From Ricinus communis (lineage: Eukaryota; Streptophyta; Magnoliopsida; Malpighiales; Euphorbiaceae), in the NCBI RefSeq assembly GCF_019578655.1, contig NC_063262.1, positions 10,485,582 to 10,549,581 on the forward strand: a DNA stretch of 64,000 nucleotides, in the 5' to 3' direction. Below are positions 1 to 11,901 of this stretch, piece by piece. The notes beneath the pieces are model-generated. The model did no database searches. It had not been told where the DNA came from and was given only the letters and a program-made list of their open reading frames with translations. How positions within the stretch are numbered: position 1 is the first letter of the stretch; the number at the start of each line of letters is the position of its first letter. The translations under genes and the position numbers were made by a program.

Positions 1-2165
1 CAGAAGAATTAGGCTAGACCTGAAACTACAAAGCATTACAACTGATACATCTACTATTACTACTGCGGAGAATCTAAAACTTTACAAATTAACATACCAA
101 ATCGAATACATCACTCGATGATGAAGGAGTCGGGTTACTGATTAAGAGTCACGAGAAGACTAACAGTCACGAATCTGAAAAACAGTAAATGGAGACTGTC
201 AGTCTCTAGAGTAAGCTAAAATCATATATGTAAAATAGTTTCGAACATCTCAATATCACATTTATTTAATTTTAAAATAAATAATAAGTCCTGAAAAAAT
301 TAAACGTGTCATGCCAAAACATATGTGTCATGCCATGCTTGAATAAAAATTATTGCACATGCAACGGGACGGAGTACTTCAGTAGAACCCTAATCCCAAC
401 TCAACATCTCGATCAATTTCAAAACTTACGTCTCGACTAAGCTCAACTCTAATATCTCAACTCTCTCATTCCAACAGGACTGGCACCCAAAGAGCAAAGC
501 CCGATCACGGACCTTACCTCCAGTCTGGTCACTTATATCTCAACTCTCTCATTCCAACAGGACTGGCGCCCAGAGAGCAAAGCTCGATCAGGGACCTTAC
601 CTCCAGCCTGAACACTTGATTTCTAACTAAGTCGGCGCCTAGAGAGCAAGCTCGATCATGGACCTTACCTCCGGCAAACACACTCTACTAAGCCTAGAGA
701 GCAAGCTCGATCAGGGCAAGTCCTAATCTTTACTTTTCAAATTTACCTATTTACCCGTGTCCATTACTCTCGGACCTATATCGGTACACTCATCAACCTA
801 ATTGTTCTACTGCCGTCCCATCCCGTGTCATCATGCAATAATAAAATCGTAATGCGGAAAATGAAATATGCATAAACAGTACATAACAAATTAGTCAACA
901 TATTAATCATTAAATCAGAGATATCATAAAAAAAATATTAGCATGACACACGTAAGCAGATATATGACTTTAACTCACAGCTTTGGCGACCTCCTAGCTC
1001 CGCTCTGGTGCCTCGGTTGGAGCGAGCCGAACAGACGAATTATGTAATCATGGAAAATAATTTATCAATAATGCTAAACAATTACAATTAACCCTAGGTC
1101 TAGATTTCTAGGACTGACTGTCTAAGAATCTTGACTCGGGTAAATTCTACCGAAAATTCGGCAGAATCTCCCCGACAACACAGATGTCTACCTCTCGTAA
1201 AACGGGTCCAGGACCTGCCAGAAAAATACTTCAAATATCCAACAATTCAAAACAACGGGAGTCGGGTCCCCAAACTTCACATTTTTTCCAGGCTCACCAC
1301 ACAAAGACAAAAATCACTACTAGAAGGCCGAGTTTTCAAACTATTATTTTTGACTCACAAATATCATCTAATACTCAACACAAATCAATAAGCATAAATT
1401 AAATCAAAGAATTCTAAATCAACGGGTCAAAGAATTACCGAGACGCTTGATTGCTCGGTCGACTCTCCTCTAGCCGTCGGAGTCCGATCGACGATTTGAA
1501 CACACCATCGGACTCGAAATGACGAGCGGATGACGATCCCTGCTTCTGATTTTCTGATCGACCCCCGATCATCCGAAGAGATTTACGGACGATCTCGGTT
1601 GTTGATTCATAAGCAGTCGATCACGCCACCGCCCGTAGCCGGTGCCATCTGCGAAGCTTTTGAGAGGAGGCGGGATACGTCCTCCGATCGTCCATCCTCC
1701 GTCGGAGCTTGCCGAAAAAGCTGAAAAACATCAAATGCCACCCTAAATTTCACTTTGCCAGATCTCGCAATTCCCGCACGGGCCACAGGCATCGCATCGA
1801 TATCGAAGAGAGCCAGGAGAGGCCGATTGCCACCGGAAACAATCGATAAGGCCACCGGGATCGATAGGAAAAATGCCTAGAAGCCACTGCCTTCCTTCCA
1901 CCCCTGCAAGCTTTGGCTCACGCCAGAGGAGCATGACGCCTCTTGTCGACTTGTAAACGCTTGGCGCTCCGCTCGCGCCCGCCGGCTTCGGTCTGTTCTT
2001 CCTCTTCCACGCCGCTCTCTCCCTACTTCTCTCTCCCTTTCCTTCTTTCTTCCCTTCCAATATCAACATTAGACCCCCAAACTTTCCTTCCTTACAATTT
2101 TGCCCTGCAAAATTTCCAATTAACCCCCAAACTTCTTTTTATTAAAGCCTTTCAATTAAGCCCTT
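1..2165. repeat. Old long-LTR copy, left part
   Basis: This is the left part of a long LTR of a family whose ends read TGTCACGACC and GGGTGTTACA. The copy starts beyond the window edge, is interrupted at 2165 by a second copy of the same LTR, and continues at 4288. It aligns along its length with 2340-3870: both share the phrase around 'actattactactgcggagaatc' and the 'gacccccaaactt' region. Short open frames in its GC-richer part (about 1440-2050) are not conserved between copies and I do not regard them as genes. Because both ends give TG...CA, transcription direction cannot be decided here. Confidence 0.75.
452..617. repeat. Two tandem 83-bp units inside the LTR
   Basis: The segment beginning 'atctcaactctctcattcc' occurs twice with a period of 83 bases; the units differ at several positions. 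Each unit carries the 'agagagcaaagc(c/t)cgatca' phrase that recurs, in partial form, at about 630-715. A comparable but independent duplication is present in the copy at 16.3 kb. Confidence 0.75.
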
Positions 2166-4287
2166 TGTCACGACCCCACCCGTGGGCCCGTGACCGGCAC
2201 TAGGGAATGGGTAGGCTTAAGGCCACCGAAACCCGTAGTAAGCTTGACACTCACTGATTTAAACAAATCTTAACTCAAATTTATATTATTAAAACCTCAA
2301 TTTATCTTAATAGTTACACTTTACAAAATTACTTCGGTCTACCAGAAAAACTAGGCGAGACCCGAAGCTCAAAAAATTACAACTGATACATTTACTATTA
2401 CTACTGCGGAGAATCTAAGATTTACCAATTTAAATACCAAATCAAATACATCACCCGATGATGAAGGAGTAGTTTCATCAATAAGAGTTCGCGAGAGGAC
2501 TAACAACGATACAAATCAAAAAAGCGGTAAAAATGAGACTATCAGTCTCGAGAGTGAGTTAAAATCAAATAATCTAGGAACTATTGCATTCTTCTCAGAA
2601 AACATAGATTGTTCAAATCAGTATATCAAATCATGCACATAAATACCAATCATACTATAATCATACTCTATTACTTTCTTCACATAAAATATTAGTCATG
2701 CACGTAAATACAATCCATATTATAATCATACCATAATAAATAAATAAATGAATAAATAAAAATATATTTTTACTTTTACGGGACGAGTGGCTCGGTAGAA
2801 CCCTAACCCCAATTCTAATAGCCTTTCGTCTCTTAATCCAACAGTCCGGCGCCCAGAGCAGAAGCTCCGATCGGGTCCTTACCCCGTAAAAGGGTCCGAG
2901 ACCTTGGGAAGAACACTTCAAATACTTAACGATTCAAACAATAGGAGTCGGGTCCCCAACTTCACTATTTCCAGGCACACACACAAAATACTGAGGCGGG
3001 CAAACCGGAGGACAATTATTTTTAACTCACAAATAACATCAAATACTCAATATAACCCAATAAACACAAATTTAAAATCAAAGGATTTCTAAAATTAACG
3101 GGCCAAAGAAATATTACCGAGCGCTCAACGGGACTCGACCTGCCGGCACGGAGTCCGTCCAGATCCGGAACATACCATCGGACTCACAACGACTACCGTG
3201 ATGAAGATTCCCACTTCCGATTTTCCGATCGACACCCGATCATCCCGAGAGATTTGCGGACGATCTCGACCGCGAAGCCGATCGCCACGGGGTGCCATCA
3301 CGAAGCTTGAGGCGGAGAAGAGTCGGGATACATCCTCCGATCATCCATCCTCCGGCCAAGCTCACGGAAAAGTCCAAAACGCCGCTCCACCTCCACGAAC
3401 TCTCCTCGCCCACCAAACCGACAGCCTTGCCGGAAGCTCTCTCGAGGTTGATCGCATCAGAGATCGGGCCGGAAGGCCGACCGAGCAACCGAGCGAACCT
3501 GGGCAGCGCCGCCGCCACACGTCGCGCGCGATTTCACACACCTTTGCTCATGTACCAAGCTTTGCGCTTGAACAGCACCGCCGTGACACGGTAGCACCGC
3601 GTGCCAGAGTCGTAAATGCTGTGAGTCGCGTAGCCGCCGCCCGCCGACGATCTGACAAAGACCCGACTCCTCATTCTTCTCGCGCGACGCCCGCTTTTTC
3701 TCTCTCTTCCTCTCTTCTTCCCCGATTTCCATTCCTTTCAATATCGACATTTGACCCCTGAACTTTTCCTTATTACAATTTGGTCCCTCAACTTTCTTAA
3801 TTACTTACAATTTCATCCCGCAGAATTCCAATTTGACCCCCAAACTTCTTTTTAGCCTTTCAATTAAGCCCCTAACCATTTAATTTGGGCCAAATTAGAA
3901 TTACTGAAAATACACAATTAAATTAAATAATCAATTTCCAACTTAAAATTTAATACTACTAATCAATTATAATACCAATTTTCCCAAAATTCTTTTATAA
4001 ACATCCTTTACAATTCTACCATAATTTTCCAATATATAATTTTACTTATATAAATATGCATTTGGAAAAAAAATTTGAATAACCAAAATATAATCATTTC
4101 TCAAATAATTTACTTGAATAATTTCTTAAAATTTCAAACTAATTGGGTATAGAAAATAACTCATTTATTTGATTAATATTAAATTTTTCATTAAATCATT
4201 TCAAATTAAACCCAATAAAAATAAAGCTAAAATTAACTTAAATAAAAACTCATTATTAAATATATAAAAAAAATTCCGGGTGTTACA
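2166..4287. mobile_element. Solo LTR (2122 bp) with 5-bp target duplication
   Basis: The element begins TGTCACGACC at 2166 and ends GGGTGTTACA at 4287, with TG...CA termini. It is flanked by the direct repeat CCCTT (2161-2165 and 4288-4292). The DNA outside it is a single interrupted copy of the same LTR family: the sequence that stops at 2165 resumes at 4293 exactly where the intact copy has 'aaccatttaatttggg'. No internal retrotransposon domain lies between the ends, so this is a solo LTR left by recombination between two LTRs. Long LTRs of this end type occur in Tekay/Del-like Ty3 elements; that assignment is inference. Confidence 0.85.
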
Positions 4288-4630
4288 CCCTTAACCATTT
4301 AATTTGGGCCAAAATTAGAATTATTAAAAATACACAATTAAAAATATACCCCTGCTGACATAATTATTTAGGAAAATACCAAACTTACAAATTTTCATTA
4401 AATCCACATATTAATAAAATTATACTTTTAATCCTCATCCAAAAATAATTTTCCAATTTAGTCCTAACATACAATTAAATTAAATAATCAATTTGCTAAA
4501 TATTGTCCAACTTAAAATTAAATACCACTAGCTAATTAAAATACCAATTTTTCCTAAATTCTTTTATAAAAACACCTTTTACAAATTCTTCCATAATTCT
4601 CCAATATATAATTATATATATATATATATA
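4288..4630. repeat. Old long-LTR copy, middle part, ending in a TA tract
   Basis: This continues the LTR copy of 1-2165. It matches 3880-4045 of the nested solo LTR ('accatttaatttgggcc', 'ccaatatataatt') and also has about 120 extra bases missing from the solo LTR. At 4603-4630 it passes into a TA dinucleotide run, directly followed by pararetroviral sequence. The LTR resumes at 8615. Confidence 0.75.
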
Positions 4631-4735
4631 TCACTCTCACACTCTCTCTTTTCTCACTATATTTCTAATCGTATGACTTGAAGAATACAAGAGTCTCTTG
4701 TCATTTTTCAGTCTGCCTTCTTCTTTGGAAAACTC

Positions 4736-4749
4736 CTCTATTTATAGAG
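4736..4749 (-). promoter_or_regulatory. Pararetroviral TATA box (locus 1)
   Basis: The minus strand reads CTCTATAAATAGAG, a palindromic TATA box. The same block is present at equivalent positions in all other viral copies here (22597, 29851, 62150). It lies downstream of ORF2, where the pregenomic RNA promoter of this family is expected. Confidence 0.6.
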
Positions 4750-4810
4750 GTCTTCAGCCTTCAAGCCTCATAATTGAAGCTTTGGATGCTCTTCCTAGTG
4801 GAGTGAGGGG

Positions 4811-4936
4811 CTCCACGTCTTTTGTATGCTTTTGATAATGGAGTAAGAGGCTTCATGACTTTTGCAGAAGGGACTCCACATCTTTTGTATGCTTTTGATA
4901 ATGGAGTGAGAGGCTCCATGACTTTTGCAGAAGTTG
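4811..4936 (-). repeat. Two 63-bp tandem units upstream of the viral TATA box
   Basis: Two units of about 63 bases, each starting 'ctccac(g/a)tcttttgtatgc' and ending 'catgacttttgcagaag', lie on the upstream side of the viral TATA box. The first unit has an ACGT core (CCACGTC), as bound by plant bZIP factors; in the second it has become CCACATC, consistent with deamination. The other copies at 22.7, 29.75 and 62.2 kb carry related 'gaggggctccacgtc' units. Enhancer function is inferred from position and motif only. Confidence 0.55.
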
Positions 4937-5106
4937 TCTGCCACGCTTTAGTGAAGAATATTTTACTTTTTAAAGAGTCTTTTGTCTTTTTTCTTTTCTT
5001 TTTAAATGACCTTTTTTTTATTTTTTTATTATTAGGCATTTGGCCTATTACATAAATATTTTGGGCTGCCAATTCTGGTTTTCAACCTAAGGGTTTTATA
5101 AAGATG

Positions 5107-5542
5107 TCATTTAATGGGCTTGAATATCCCGAAACAGTCATATTCATTCGAGTCACCATCTAGATCTATTGCTGCTGAGATGGTGCTAGAAGAGGAAGAT
5201 GAAGCTTTAGATTTTCCTTTGGAAGAGGCGGTTTCTAACAACTGTTTGATCAATTGTAAGAAATCTTCTTCTGTCTGAGCCACCGCTAGCTTTGCTGCTG
5301 AGATGGTGCCAAGAAAGTGGTCTATTCTTCCGGAGGTGGCAAGAAGCTATTCTTTGAAAGAAAACTTTGTACCATCTTTAGAAATAATTTTTCTTGGTGG
5401 TTGAATTTATCCCACCATTTGACTTTGAATCTTCGGGTAAGGATGATCTTTCCATCTGCTGCTTGGTTGAAATGGAAATACCATACACATACCCAGGGGA
5501 GAAAAAAGTTTGACCAAAATAGAAGTAAAGGGGGAAAACGTC
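5107..5542 (-). pseudogene. Pararetroviral ORF2 C-terminal part, duplicated copy
   Basis: A second copy of the 3' part of viral ORF2, reading on the minus strand from the Trp-rich block (the 'WYFHFNQAA' region) to the conserved terminal FKPIK-stop at 5107. It is joined at about 5542 to intergenic viral sequence ('ttgaggaatctttttc'), so it arose by tandem duplication or head-to-tail joining of viral DNA. Frame breaks are present. Function of ORF2 is unknown. Confidence 0.7.
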
Positions 5543-5694
5543 TTGAGGAATCTTTTTCTTTTAAAAAAGTAGAGGTGCATAGTCTTTTATCTTTTCTTTT
5601 TAAATGACTCTTTTTTATTTATTTATTTATTAGGCATTTGGCCCATTACATAAATATTTTGTGCTGCCATTTCTGGTTTTCAACCCAAAAAAAA

Positions 5695-6687
5695 TTTTGT
5701 ACCATATTTAAAGATAATTTTTCTTAGTGGTTGAATTTATCCCACCATTTGACTTTGAATCTTCGGGCAAGGATGATCTCTCCATTTGCTGCTTGGTTGA
5801 AATGGAAATACCATACACATACCCAGGGGAGAAAAAAGTTTGAACAAAATAGAAGTAAAGGGGGAAAACGTCTTTCTATTTTATTTGGTTTATAGTGGGC
5901 TTTGAATAGATTAAACAGAGGTAGAACTTTTGGAATTATGGTCTCAAGAACATTGCCATAAAAATTCCACCATTGTTTAAACCAATATGGGATCTTTGAA
6001 GTTTGGATTGAGCTTGTATCGAAATAGAAAAGCCAAGAATGGCTTTGTCCTTCGTTTTGAAGAAGAAAGGTATTAAACCAAGCTTGTTGGTAATTCCAAT
6101 AGTTGAAAGAAGTGTTTAGGCTTGATGGGTAGGTTCTTTGGAGGGAAGTTAGAAAAGATCTTGATGAATGTAAATCCATTCCCCAATCTGAAGGGTGGAG
6201 GATTCTTTGGATGGTGCATGTGGAATATGCAGGGTCTTTGTGGTCGTTATATTTTTTGAAGTGTTTGAACTTTACAGAACCAGTCACCTCAAGGATAGAC
6301 TGGTAGTAAGATTGAGGCTTTGATATATTCTAGGGCTTGAAATACCATCCTGAAGGGAAAATTTTTAAAACCAGTTTTGAGGGATTTTCTGTACATAATC
6401 CTTCCTCAATAGTTAAAATGCTTTGAAAATTTACTTTTCTATATACTCATTGGATTTCAAAAGTTTTCTTTATGACAAAACTATTTCTTGAGAGTTGAGC
6501 TTTGAAATACTTTGAGAGCTTTGAGATTGGTTTTGAGGGACAATTCTATCTCAGATTTCGAAAAAGGGATAGAAAGTATACCTTTACCTTTGTTGGAATA
6601 GGAGGGTAAAATCTCATTCTTTGGACTTTGAACAGGCTTTGAATTTGCTGTCGACTTTGCTTCTTTTGCTTTCAATTTTCTTGGCAT
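5695..6687 (-). pseudogene. Pararetroviral ORF2, locus 1
   Basis: ORF2 starts with ATG at 6687-6685, two bases after the TGA that ends ORF1 (layout TGA-AA-ATG, as in locus 2). The Lys-rich start is followed directly by the 'NKGKGILSIPF' block; compared with locus 3 about 50 codons between them are deleted. A frame break follows, then a 187-codon open stretch (5724-6287) covers the conserved core: the DWGMDLHSSRSF motif, a Trp-rich region (WFKQWWNFYGN) and FFLPWVCVWYFHF. The C-terminal Ser-rich and acidic tail is lost at about 5695, where the sequence jumps into intergenic viral DNA. I recognise no known domain; the family's ORF2 is of unknown function. Confidence 0.7.
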
Positions 6688-6713
6688 TTTCACTCCTATT
6701 TTTGAAGGAACTC

Positions 6714-8005
6714 TCTGGTTAGAAAGTTTGGAATTGAATTCGAATCTCCTCTTATGTATTCGATTTCAAAATCAAAAACAGAAAGAATGGCTTGCCATTT
6801 GGCAAAAATCTGTTTTGAAGCTATGTTTTGAACATCTTTTTATAAAACCTTTAGCAGATTTACAATCAATCCTTAAAAGAAATTTTTGGTTTAAAAGGTC
6901 GCTTTGAAATTTTGAAATGCACAAAACTATCGAAATAATTTCTTGTTTGATAGTCGAATAATTTTTTTGTGTATCATTCCAGTGTGCAGAAGTAAACTGG
7001 ATAATACATTCTTTGTTGTTTTGAACTTGCTTAAGAATCCCACCATATCCTAGATTTGATGCATCAGTTTCAACAATTTTGAATGCAGATGGATCAGCTA
7101 GGTGTAAGCATGGTATTTCATAAACTTGCTTTTTAATGCTTTGGACAATCTTTGTATGCTCATCGGTCCATGCAGAGGGGTTTTTCTTTAATCTATCATG
7201 GAGGGGCTTTGCTAGACAGTTCAAATTAGGATAAAAACCCATCACATAATTTAAACTATCAAGGAATCTTTGTAATTGAGTTTTTTCCAAAATTTTGTCT
7301 GGAAATTTTGAAGTAAGGGCTAAAGACCTTTCAATTGGGGTGATAGTTCCCCGGGAGATGTAGTGACCAAGAAATCTAATTTTTTTTGGAATAAAGATAT
7401 CTTGGATTTTGAAACCACTAAACCATTTTTCTTAACAACATAGAAAAATGTCTCCAAGTGTTTGAAATGTTGCTCTAGAGAATTTGAAAATATCAACACA
7501 TCATCGATATAGACAATGCAAAACTTTGAATAAGGATTGAAAATGTCATTCATGATTTTTTAAAATTCAGAAGGAGCATTTTTTAATCTGAAGGGCATTA
7601 CATTCCATTCAGACCGGCCAAATGGGATCAGAATGCGCTTTGTTTGCTCGATTTAGGATGAATCTGGATTTGCCAAAATCCTGATTTCATATCAAACTTT
7701 AAAAAAATAAAAGCAGAATGAAGCTTTTGAAGAAGATCTTTTTTGTTTGGAATTGGGTATCTAATCCACTTTAGAGCTTTATTCAATGGTTTGTAATTAA
7801 TCACTAACCTAGGTGTTGCTCTTTCTATCTCACTATTTTTATTGACATAGAAGGCTGCACAGGACCAGGGGGATATGGATTTGGTAATCAAACCCTTTTG
7901 CTCTAAATCTTTTATTTCAATTCTACAATGGCTTTCTAGGGTTTCATTCATTTGGATGGGTCTTGCTTTGGTGGGAATTTGTTTATCACAAAAATCTTTT
8001 TTCAT
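6714..8005 (-). pseudogene. Pararetroviral reverse transcriptase-RNase H, locus 1
   Basis: Copies viral RNA into DNA in the intact virus; here it is broken. The minus strand encodes the RT fingers and palm (7628-8005, with FVNK-like and FDMKSGFWQIQIHP blocks), then a frameshift, then the catalytic YIDD at 7500-7511 (7320-7553), then a thumb and RNase H part (6772-7290) with the 'ETDASNLGYGG' Asp and the 'IDCKSAK' Asp. At least three frameshifts separate the pieces, and the RNase H end up to the ORF1 stop is degraded. Neighbours are the protease upstream and ORF2 two bases downstream. Confidence 0.85.
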
Positions 8006-8039
8006 ATGGTAAATCTACCATATACTATTTTCTTCTCCA

Positions 8040-8614
8040 AAAGGCATTAGGAAAATCAGAACAAACTTCATTTTCAATCTTTTTTTGCAAATCAGAGATT
8101 TTTCTTTGGACAAAATTATTTTGCATTTGACTTTGGATTCTTTTCAAACCCATATCTTGTTTCAAGTGGAAAAGCTGGGTTTGTTTTCCTTTAATCAAAG
8201 CATTTATCTCAAAATTATAAATTGAGTGGGCTTTTATGAGATTGGGATTTCTCTTCTTGGATTTTTCTATAAAGGAAAAACAATATTTGAATCTTTAGCT
8301 TTAAAAATGATACCAGCAGTAGTTACTTTGAAAGGAGTAATTAAATTGATGAAAGGAGTTCCCAAAATAACTATTTGCTGTAAATCCTTTGTAAGAATTA
8401 AAAAAAAATTAAAGCAATGTTATTATTTAGAATTGCAGGTTCAGTTTTATCCGCAATTCTAATCTTTGAACTATTGGCTGAGGTAAGCCTTTCTTTTGTT
8501 TATTGATGATACCTTTTAGGAACGAGCTCATAATTGATACAGTTGAGGTATGCTCTTGTATCAAATAAAGTGATAGTTTCTATTTGGAAATCATAAGGGA
8601 AAATGAGTTTTATT
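8040..8614 (-). pseudogene. Pararetroviral aspartic protease, locus 1
   Basis: The minus strand encodes the retroviral-type aspartic protease that would cut the ORF1 polyprotein. The active-site block reads DTRAYLNCI: the catalytic Asp and Thr remain but the Gly of the canonical DTG/DSG triad is replaced by Arg. The homologous site in locus 2 is altered differently (DTYDLNQI). The fragment is joined to host LTR at 8615, immediately N-terminal of the active site, and contains further stops before the RT. Confidence 0.7.
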
Positions 8615-8869
8615 TAGATATACACATTTAGGAAAAATTTGAATAACCAAAAATATAATTTATTCCTCAAATAATTTACTTAATTAACTCCTTAAAAATC
8701 AAACTAATTGGGTATAGAAAAATAACTCATTTATTCGTCTAATACTAAAATTCAAACTTTGCATTTAAATCATTCCAACTAGACCAAATAAAGATAAAAT
8801 AAAATTAATTTAAATAAAAACTCATTATTAATATAATTATTATTAAATATAGAAATTCTGGGTATTACA
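8615..8869. repeat. Old long-LTR copy, right end
   Basis: This restores the LTR interrupted by the virus: 'aaaatttgaataacc' and 'caaactaattgggtatag' match 4065-4160 of the solo LTR, and the end GGGTATTACA at 8869 matches its GGGTGTTACA. Beyond it the sequence belongs to the Athila relic. Confidence 0.75.
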
Positions 8870-10310
8870 GCCTTATAAAACTTAGGTCCTAAAAATGCCC
8901 CATTGTCTTTCTCTTTCTGCCCAAGATTGAGCTCTCCTCTTCCTTCTTTCTATACACCTCCTTCAATTATTTTCATATCAACTAGTCCATCTTTTTTTGA
9001 TGTATTTACGTAAGAAAAATTTTTCTCAATTAAATTGTCAATATTATTATCAAATAACTCACCATCCTTAAGAATAGTGACTGCTTTAGCTTGCTCAGGT
9101 TGACTTGGTAATTTTTTTTCTTGTTTTCTTATACAGCTTCAGTAATTTGCCCAATTGAAGTTTACAATCGCTTCATTGAAGCTTCTATGGAATTAGCTTT
9201 TTTCTCATTCTTCTCCATCCCATCATGGGTAGGTGTCATAAAAGATTGAAGTATTTTCTCCAAACTTTATTTTCTTTTGAGGGGCTTGTCCTTGATTAGA
9301 GAATAGAGGATTTTGATTCCTTAGGTGTTGAGGCTCTTGATTCTGATACTAGGGTTGGTTGTGATTCCTCAGTATATGGTGGGTTTTGATCATTATTTCT
9401 CTAGAAAATATTTAGATGGTTCCTCCATCTTGGATTGTAAGTGTTGGAGTATGGGTTATTCCTAGGTTGCTTAGGCTGATAAGAATTCATCAAATTAACC
9501 TGTTCATAATCATTTCCTGCATAAGTTTCATACGATGAGCAAACATTAGCATCATGATCATAAACACCATATATACCACATACTATATTGCTTTGTAAAT
9601 TCTTAGTTGCAGCAAGTATCCTAACTTGTTTAGTTAATTCGGCTATTTACATAGTCATCTCATTATTAGACACAACTTAATTCCCTCCTACTCCTTTTGT
9701 TCTCACACTCTTTTATTGTGAAATGGCTCCTAACATCTTAAAGATATCATAAATCTCATCAGTAATTTTTCTAACATAGCACCCACAGCTGCATTATCAA
9801 CCATACGTTGATATTGTTGTGTTAGACCATCATATAATGATTGGTTGGTCACAAGAAGTGGGTATCCATGGTGTGGGCATTGTAGTAAAAGTAATTTGAA
9901 GTGATCCCATGCTTCATGAAAAGATTCAATATCCTTTTAATAAAAGTTGAAAATTTTAGCCCTTAATGATGTGAGTAAAATTTACTCATGAATTTTTTAT
10001 AAACTTCATCCCAAGTTCTCAAAGAATTAGGAGGCAAGGTCATTAACCAAGCCTTTGCTTTCTCTTTTAATGAGTAAGGAAAATATCTCATCCTTAATTG
10101 GTCTTCATTTAGTCTAGATAATGGAAATGTATGAACTATAGCATAAAATTTCCTGATAAATATTAATGCATCTTCACTAGGCATATCATAGAATGAAGGA
10201 AGCATTTTAAAATGAATGTTCTTTAGTTCATAATTCCTAGATGCATTACCTAGAACTATGCATGAAGTAGTGTTACTAATTATGGGACGAACATAATCCT
10301 TCATAGCCAT
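8870..10310 (-). pseudogene. Athila-type Ty3 gag relic
   Basis: Encodes the capsid (gag) of an Athila-lineage Ty3 retrotransposon on the minus strand. The best frame (9963-10310, 115 codons) holds the start 'MAMKDYVRPI' and the block DEDQLRM-like/LKEKAKAWL and 'TWDEVYKKFMSKF' typical of plant gag. After a stop it continues in broken frames: 'HEAWDHFKLLLLQCPHHG' (about 9860-9940), 'GLTQQYQRMVDNAA', and a late 'NPYSNTYNPRWRNHLN' block near 9400-9450, which is characteristic of Athila gag. The relic ends where the long LTR ends at 8869; no pol is left. Its primer binding site and LTR follow immediately on the upstream side, so this is the 5' end of an element. Confidence 0.75.
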
Positions 10311-10604
10311 TTGCCTTTGAGCTGCAACTTCTCTTTGGTTATTAGTTATTATTTAAACTTCTCCCTCAAATCCTTGTTCTTGCTTTTCTTCAAATTCTTC
10401 TTCTCTTGGAGGTACAAACTCATTCTCTACTTCTTAGTCTTTTTCTCCTTTTTTAACAACTGATATCAAGTTATAGGAATTTCGAGTTGATGAATCATCT
10501 ATCTTGTTTTTCTGCTATGTAAATAAAATAAAAATACATAAACATGCAACACACAAAAACACAAGAAACAAAACTCGACAATTAATCAATACAATATTGA
10601 CATA

Positions 10605-10624
10605 ATTCCCGAGCAATGGCGCCA
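10605..10624 (-). other. Athila primer binding site
   Basis: The minus strand reads TTGGCGCCATTGCTCGGGAA, closely matching the TGGCGCC(G/A)TTGCC-type primer site typical of Athila/Tat elements. It lies about 10 bases inside the LTR end at 10634, which is the expected position. Confidence 0.75.
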
Positions 10625-10633
10625 AAAACTTCA

Positions 10634-11868
10634 TGTCTCAAACTTAGTACTCACAAGTGTATGAACTGAACGTTAGATTGGGCAAGTTCACCATAAGGTC
10701 AATCTCACAAGAAATTATAGAGCATATATTATAAAGACCAACAATCACACAAATTACTAAAAATAAATCTAAACACTCTAAGCAAATATTTTGATAATGA
10801 TTTTAAGGTTTAAGAAAGAAATTAAATAACTAGAAATTAAATATGCAACTGGAATAATTAATGTAGACTATATGATAAAATAACATTTAGCCTAGCTTAA
10901 ACTTAGTAATCCCCTTATTTCTCTGAAGTCCAAATCTAATAAATGAGATGGTGATGTGCCTTCTGCCTAAGTCACTCAAGCTAGTGATCAAATCTAGGTT
11001 TCTTATACCAACATAGATTAAAGTAGAAATGATGTTTCTAATACTTTTAACCTAAAAATTTTCATAACAAATATTACTTTTAAATTAATATGAGGTCAAC
11101 CAATAATTATAGATGAAACTAATACATGTATGAAGGTAAAATAATCATTCATTAAACTCATAATATATAAGTTTCATACATAAATAAAAAGCCAAACTAA
11201 ACATTTATGGAACTTAGCCTGATATATTTAATCCAATGGTCATTGTAATTAAATAGAAGGACATAAGATATATAAAACAGAAGATTAGTACCCTCTCAAA
11301 ATTCAAAAGTTCTTCAAGGAATGAAGAAGATTGATCCTCACTCTCAATGTCCTTGGAAAGCTTCTTTGATTCTTGAAAGAACAATGCAAAAACTAACTAA
11401 ATGCTGTAAAAGATGAACTGTAGAGAATTTGCAGAGAGAATAATAATAGATCCCCTCTTATTTAATTAACCTCTAGTTCTTATAGAGATTTCTTTTTTAG
11501 AGTCGTCCTCTCAGCATAACACTACTATAGTTATCATATTCACTGTCCTAAACAAAATAGCCAATTTAAAAGATAACTATCCTTAATTACATCATAACTA
11601 ATTAATTTTTCCTTTGTGGGCCTTGATGAATTCGACTAGTCCGGCGATATTAGTATTCCACGTGTCTTTATTCCGAGTCTTTTACAGCCGCAGTCCAATT
11701 ATAGCTTATTTATGCATTGTTTGCTCATATCCTCATTTTTTTGCTATTATCACCTGAAATTAGATAAGAAGGCTAAAGTGAGGTAAAAAATACATATTTC
11801 TACATATTATATTTATAAAATGTATCAATAAACTACTAAAATATCTTAATTATATATATATATATATA

Positions 11869-11901
<33 letters not shown>

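Larger units (their letters stand above)
4631..8614 (-). mobile_element. Endogenous pararetrovirus fragment, locus 1
   Basis: A minus-strand Caulimoviridae fragment. Read on the minus strand it runs from the protease (8614), through reverse transcriptase and RNase H, to ORF2 and the promoter/leader region (4631). It lacks MP and CP. A partial tandem duplication at its downstream end gives two ORF2 C-terminal regions (5695-6687 and 5107-5542) with intergenic DNA after each. It sits inside a long LTR: the left edge is a TA tract and the right edge joins 'ttttattt' to LTR sequence at about 8615. Many stops and frameshifts make it non-functional. Confidence 0.85.

Noticed and set aside
1131..2203. 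Several overlapping short open frames
   Set aside because: They belong to the GC-richer part of an LTR and are not conserved between copies.
3198..3761. 187-codon open frame in GC-rich DNA
   Set aside because: It lies within a solo LTR; the homologous part of the other LTR copy (1530-2070) has no corresponding protein, and the frame on the opposite strand is equally long.
5317..5607. Plus-strand open frame of 96 codons
   Set aside because: It is antisense to the conserved viral ORF2; the same antisense frame appears at 23.1, 29.2 and 62.7 kb only because ORF2 is conserved.
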